From Terriglobia bacterium (lineage in GTDB: Bacteria > Acidobacteriota > Terriglobia > UBA7540), in assembly GCA_020072905.1 (NCBI GenBank), contig JAIQGB010000244.1, forward strand, positions 1 to 6,701: 6,701 bases of DNA. Direction: 5' to 3'. Both the position numbers and the translations under genes were made by a program. Positions 6,097 through 6,701 of the stretch are shown one piece after another. Position 1 is the first letter of the stretch, and each line of letters begins with the position of its first letter. The notes under the pieces are model-generated. The model saw nothing but the letters and a program-made list of their open reading frames with translations. It made no database searches and had not been told where the DNA came from.

Positions 6097-6185
6097 GCCG
6101 GATAAGGGATTCGAGGCTGGCCAGCTAGTCCTGCCATTTGCTTTCTGCCTAACACTTCCCCCTGTATGCCATATACCTTCTGCCA

Positions 6186-6204
6186 CCCGCAGTTCTACTG
6201 CGGG
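6186..6204. repeat. Perfect 8-bp hairpin spanning the stop of the kinase-like remnant
   Basis: CCCGCAGT (6186-6193) and ACTGCGGG (6197-6204) are exact inverted copies around a three-base TCT loop. No T-run follows on either strand, so it is not a textbook Rho-independent terminator. It could still mark the end of the DUF362 transcript on the plus strand or of the lost gene on the minus strand. Confidence 0.55.
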
Positions 6205-6269
6205 AGATTCATGGGGCGCAGGAGGTCCTGAAAGTGCGGGTCGGTGCGCAATCCATCCAGGTCGGGGTG
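6195..6269 (-). pseudogene. Remnant C-terminus of a serine/threonine kinase/TPR-type protein
   Basis: The last 24 codons before a TAG at 6197-6195 read 'HPDLDGLRTDPHFQDLLRPM' and then 'NLPQ'. From memory of the family, many acidobacterial serine/threonine kinases with TPR or TolB-like C-terminal regions end in very similar 'LDGLRSDPRFQDLLRRMNLP' tails. Upstream of residue 'H' the same frame stays open to about 6435 but shows no TPR helices and no kinase motifs, so only the tail survives. The segment is too short to function alone. It may be left from a deletion or from recombination between paralogous kinase genes. A chance match cannot be excluded. Confidence 0.42.
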
Positions 6270-6464
6270 CTGATGACCAATATCGGGGCGGCCGACGGCA
6301 GGATCAGCCCGGGCCCGGCATTTGGTGACTTCAAAGGCCCGGTGGCAGCGAGGCAGGTCGAGCGTCTCGTGTTCCGGCACCGCTGGGTGACCTCGGTAGG
6401 CGATTCGGTCTTCTTCTGAGCTGACTTTTTGTCAAATATATCAAGAATTCTGTCATTTCGTCCC

Positions 6465-6493
6465 TTGACATTGCACACCTTTGGTCCTAGATT
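6465..6493 (+). promoter_or_regulatory. Sigma70-type promoter of the gene at 6536
   Basis: A perfect TTGACA (6465-6470), exactly 17 bases, then TAGATT (6488-6493; four of six matches). Initiation near 6500 gives a leader of about 36 bases containing the Shine-Dalgarno. It is the best promoter in the window. Confidence 0.62.
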
Positions 6494-6523
6494 TGGGGGA
6501 CCGTTTTCCTCGCAACTCTAAGC

Positions 6524-6529
6524 GGAGGT
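6524..6529 (+). promoter_or_regulatory. Ribosome binding site of the partial gene
   Basis: GGAGGT lies six bases before the ATG at 6536, an ideal Shine-Dalgarno that fixes this start. Confidence 0.75.
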
Positions 6530-6535
6530 GCTTCG

Positions 6536-6701
6536 ATGCGCCGGACGTTCATTACAGCATTCGCAGTCTTAGTGTGTTTTCTTTGCGTGGCAGAAGTGCG
6601 CGGACAAGAGTCGGCGACCACGGCCAACCCGTCGTCCAGTGTCGCCCCAGCGTCGAGCGGTTCCGTGCCACGGTTGATTCGCTTTAGTGGCACGCTACGC
6701 G
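6536..6701 (+). CDS. Secreted protein, N-terminal part only, cut by window end
   Basis: 55 codons are present and the frame is still open at the edge. The start has an ideal Shine-Dalgarno and a strong promoter upstream. 'MRR' followed by a hydrophobic run (residues 4-19) and 'EVRG/QES' make a Sec signal peptide with cleavage near residue 23. A Ser/Thr/Pro/Ala-rich spacer (about 25-43) follows, then 'VPRLIRFSGTLR' (44-55). I recognise this last segment as the usual beginning of the conserved beta-rich part of a family of uncharacterised acidobacterial secreted proteins; this is memory, not a search result. Function is unknown. A competing open frame on the same bases (6481-6687) lacks a signal peptide and a ribosome binding site. 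Confidence 0.8.
   Translation, partial: MRRTFITAFAVLVCFLCVAEVRGQESATTANPSSSVAPASSGSVPRLIRFSGTLR

Larger units (their letters stand above)
6097..6535. other. Intergenic region without an intact gene
   Basis: Going left to right, this stretch holds a 10-base perfect palindrome GCTGGCCAGC (6116-6125), a hairpin at 6186-6204, a minus-strand kinase-like C-terminal remnant (6195-6269), and an open but unrecognised stretch to about 6420 that shows no family resemblance on either strand. After that comes an AT-richer patch (about 6424-6470), a promoter (6465-6493) and a Shine-Dalgarno (6524-6529). No T-rich intrinsic terminator follows the DUF362 stop. Confidence 0.6.

Noticed and set aside
6116..6125. 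Perfect palindrome GCTGGCCAGC after the DUF362 stop, as a terminator or operator
   Set aside because: It has no loop and no following T-run, and a 10-base GC-rich palindrome is expected by chance in such DNA.
6481..6687. A closed 68-codon plus-strand frame near the right end
   Set aside because: It overlaps the secreted partial gene in another frame, starts inside the promoter region and has no Shine-Dalgarno. The frame at 6536 has both a signal peptide and an ideal Shine-Dalgarno.

Overview
The window reads as a GC-rich chromosomal segment from a Gram-negative-type bacterium rich in exported proteins. An Acidobacteriota member is the most likely source. This is inferred from four things together: a Tat-exported VCBS/ASPIC propeller, a Tat-exported DUF362 protein, a secreted dienelactone-hydrolase-like protein, and a cut-off secreted protein whose 'VPRLIRFSGTL' start I associate with acidobacterial proteins. 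There is no rRNA, CRISPR array, complete tRNA, transposase or phage gene to settle the taxonomy.

Layout. Positions 61-1390 hold two minus-strand genes. The first is a secreted dienelactone hydrolase family protein (638-1390). Downstream of it, after a 64-base gap carrying a short palindrome, is a small PD-(D/E)XK nuclease-like protein (61-573) that starts at TTG behind a near-perfect Shine-Dalgarno. A 281-base divergent region (1391-1671) has a perfect TATAAT on each strand. From there three plus-strand genes follow: a seven-motif calcium-loop propeller with a C-terminal ASPIC/UnbV domain (1672-3504), a secreted protein with two IPT/TIG-like repeats and a PH/GRAM-like C-terminal domain (3618-4832), and a DUF362 protein (4945-6096). 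Positions 6097-6535 hold no intact gene. They contain a perfect hairpin and, on the minus strand, what looks like the last ~24 codons of a serine/threonine kinase/TPR-type protein. A well-formed sigma70-type promoter and Shine-Dalgarno then lead into a new secreted-protein gene at 6536 that runs off the window end.

How the genes work together. All the plus-strand proteins, and the hydrolase, carry Tat or Sec export signals, so most of the window serves the cell envelope or periplasm. The plus-strand genes are separated by about 110 bases, and each later one has its own plausible promoter. I therefore read them as neighbouring single transcription units rather than one tight operon, and see no proof of a shared pathway. 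No clear new multi-gene system is visible. The most unusual items are the TIG-TIG-PH-like architecture, the solitary nuclease-like gene behind the hydrolase, and the orphan kinase tail.
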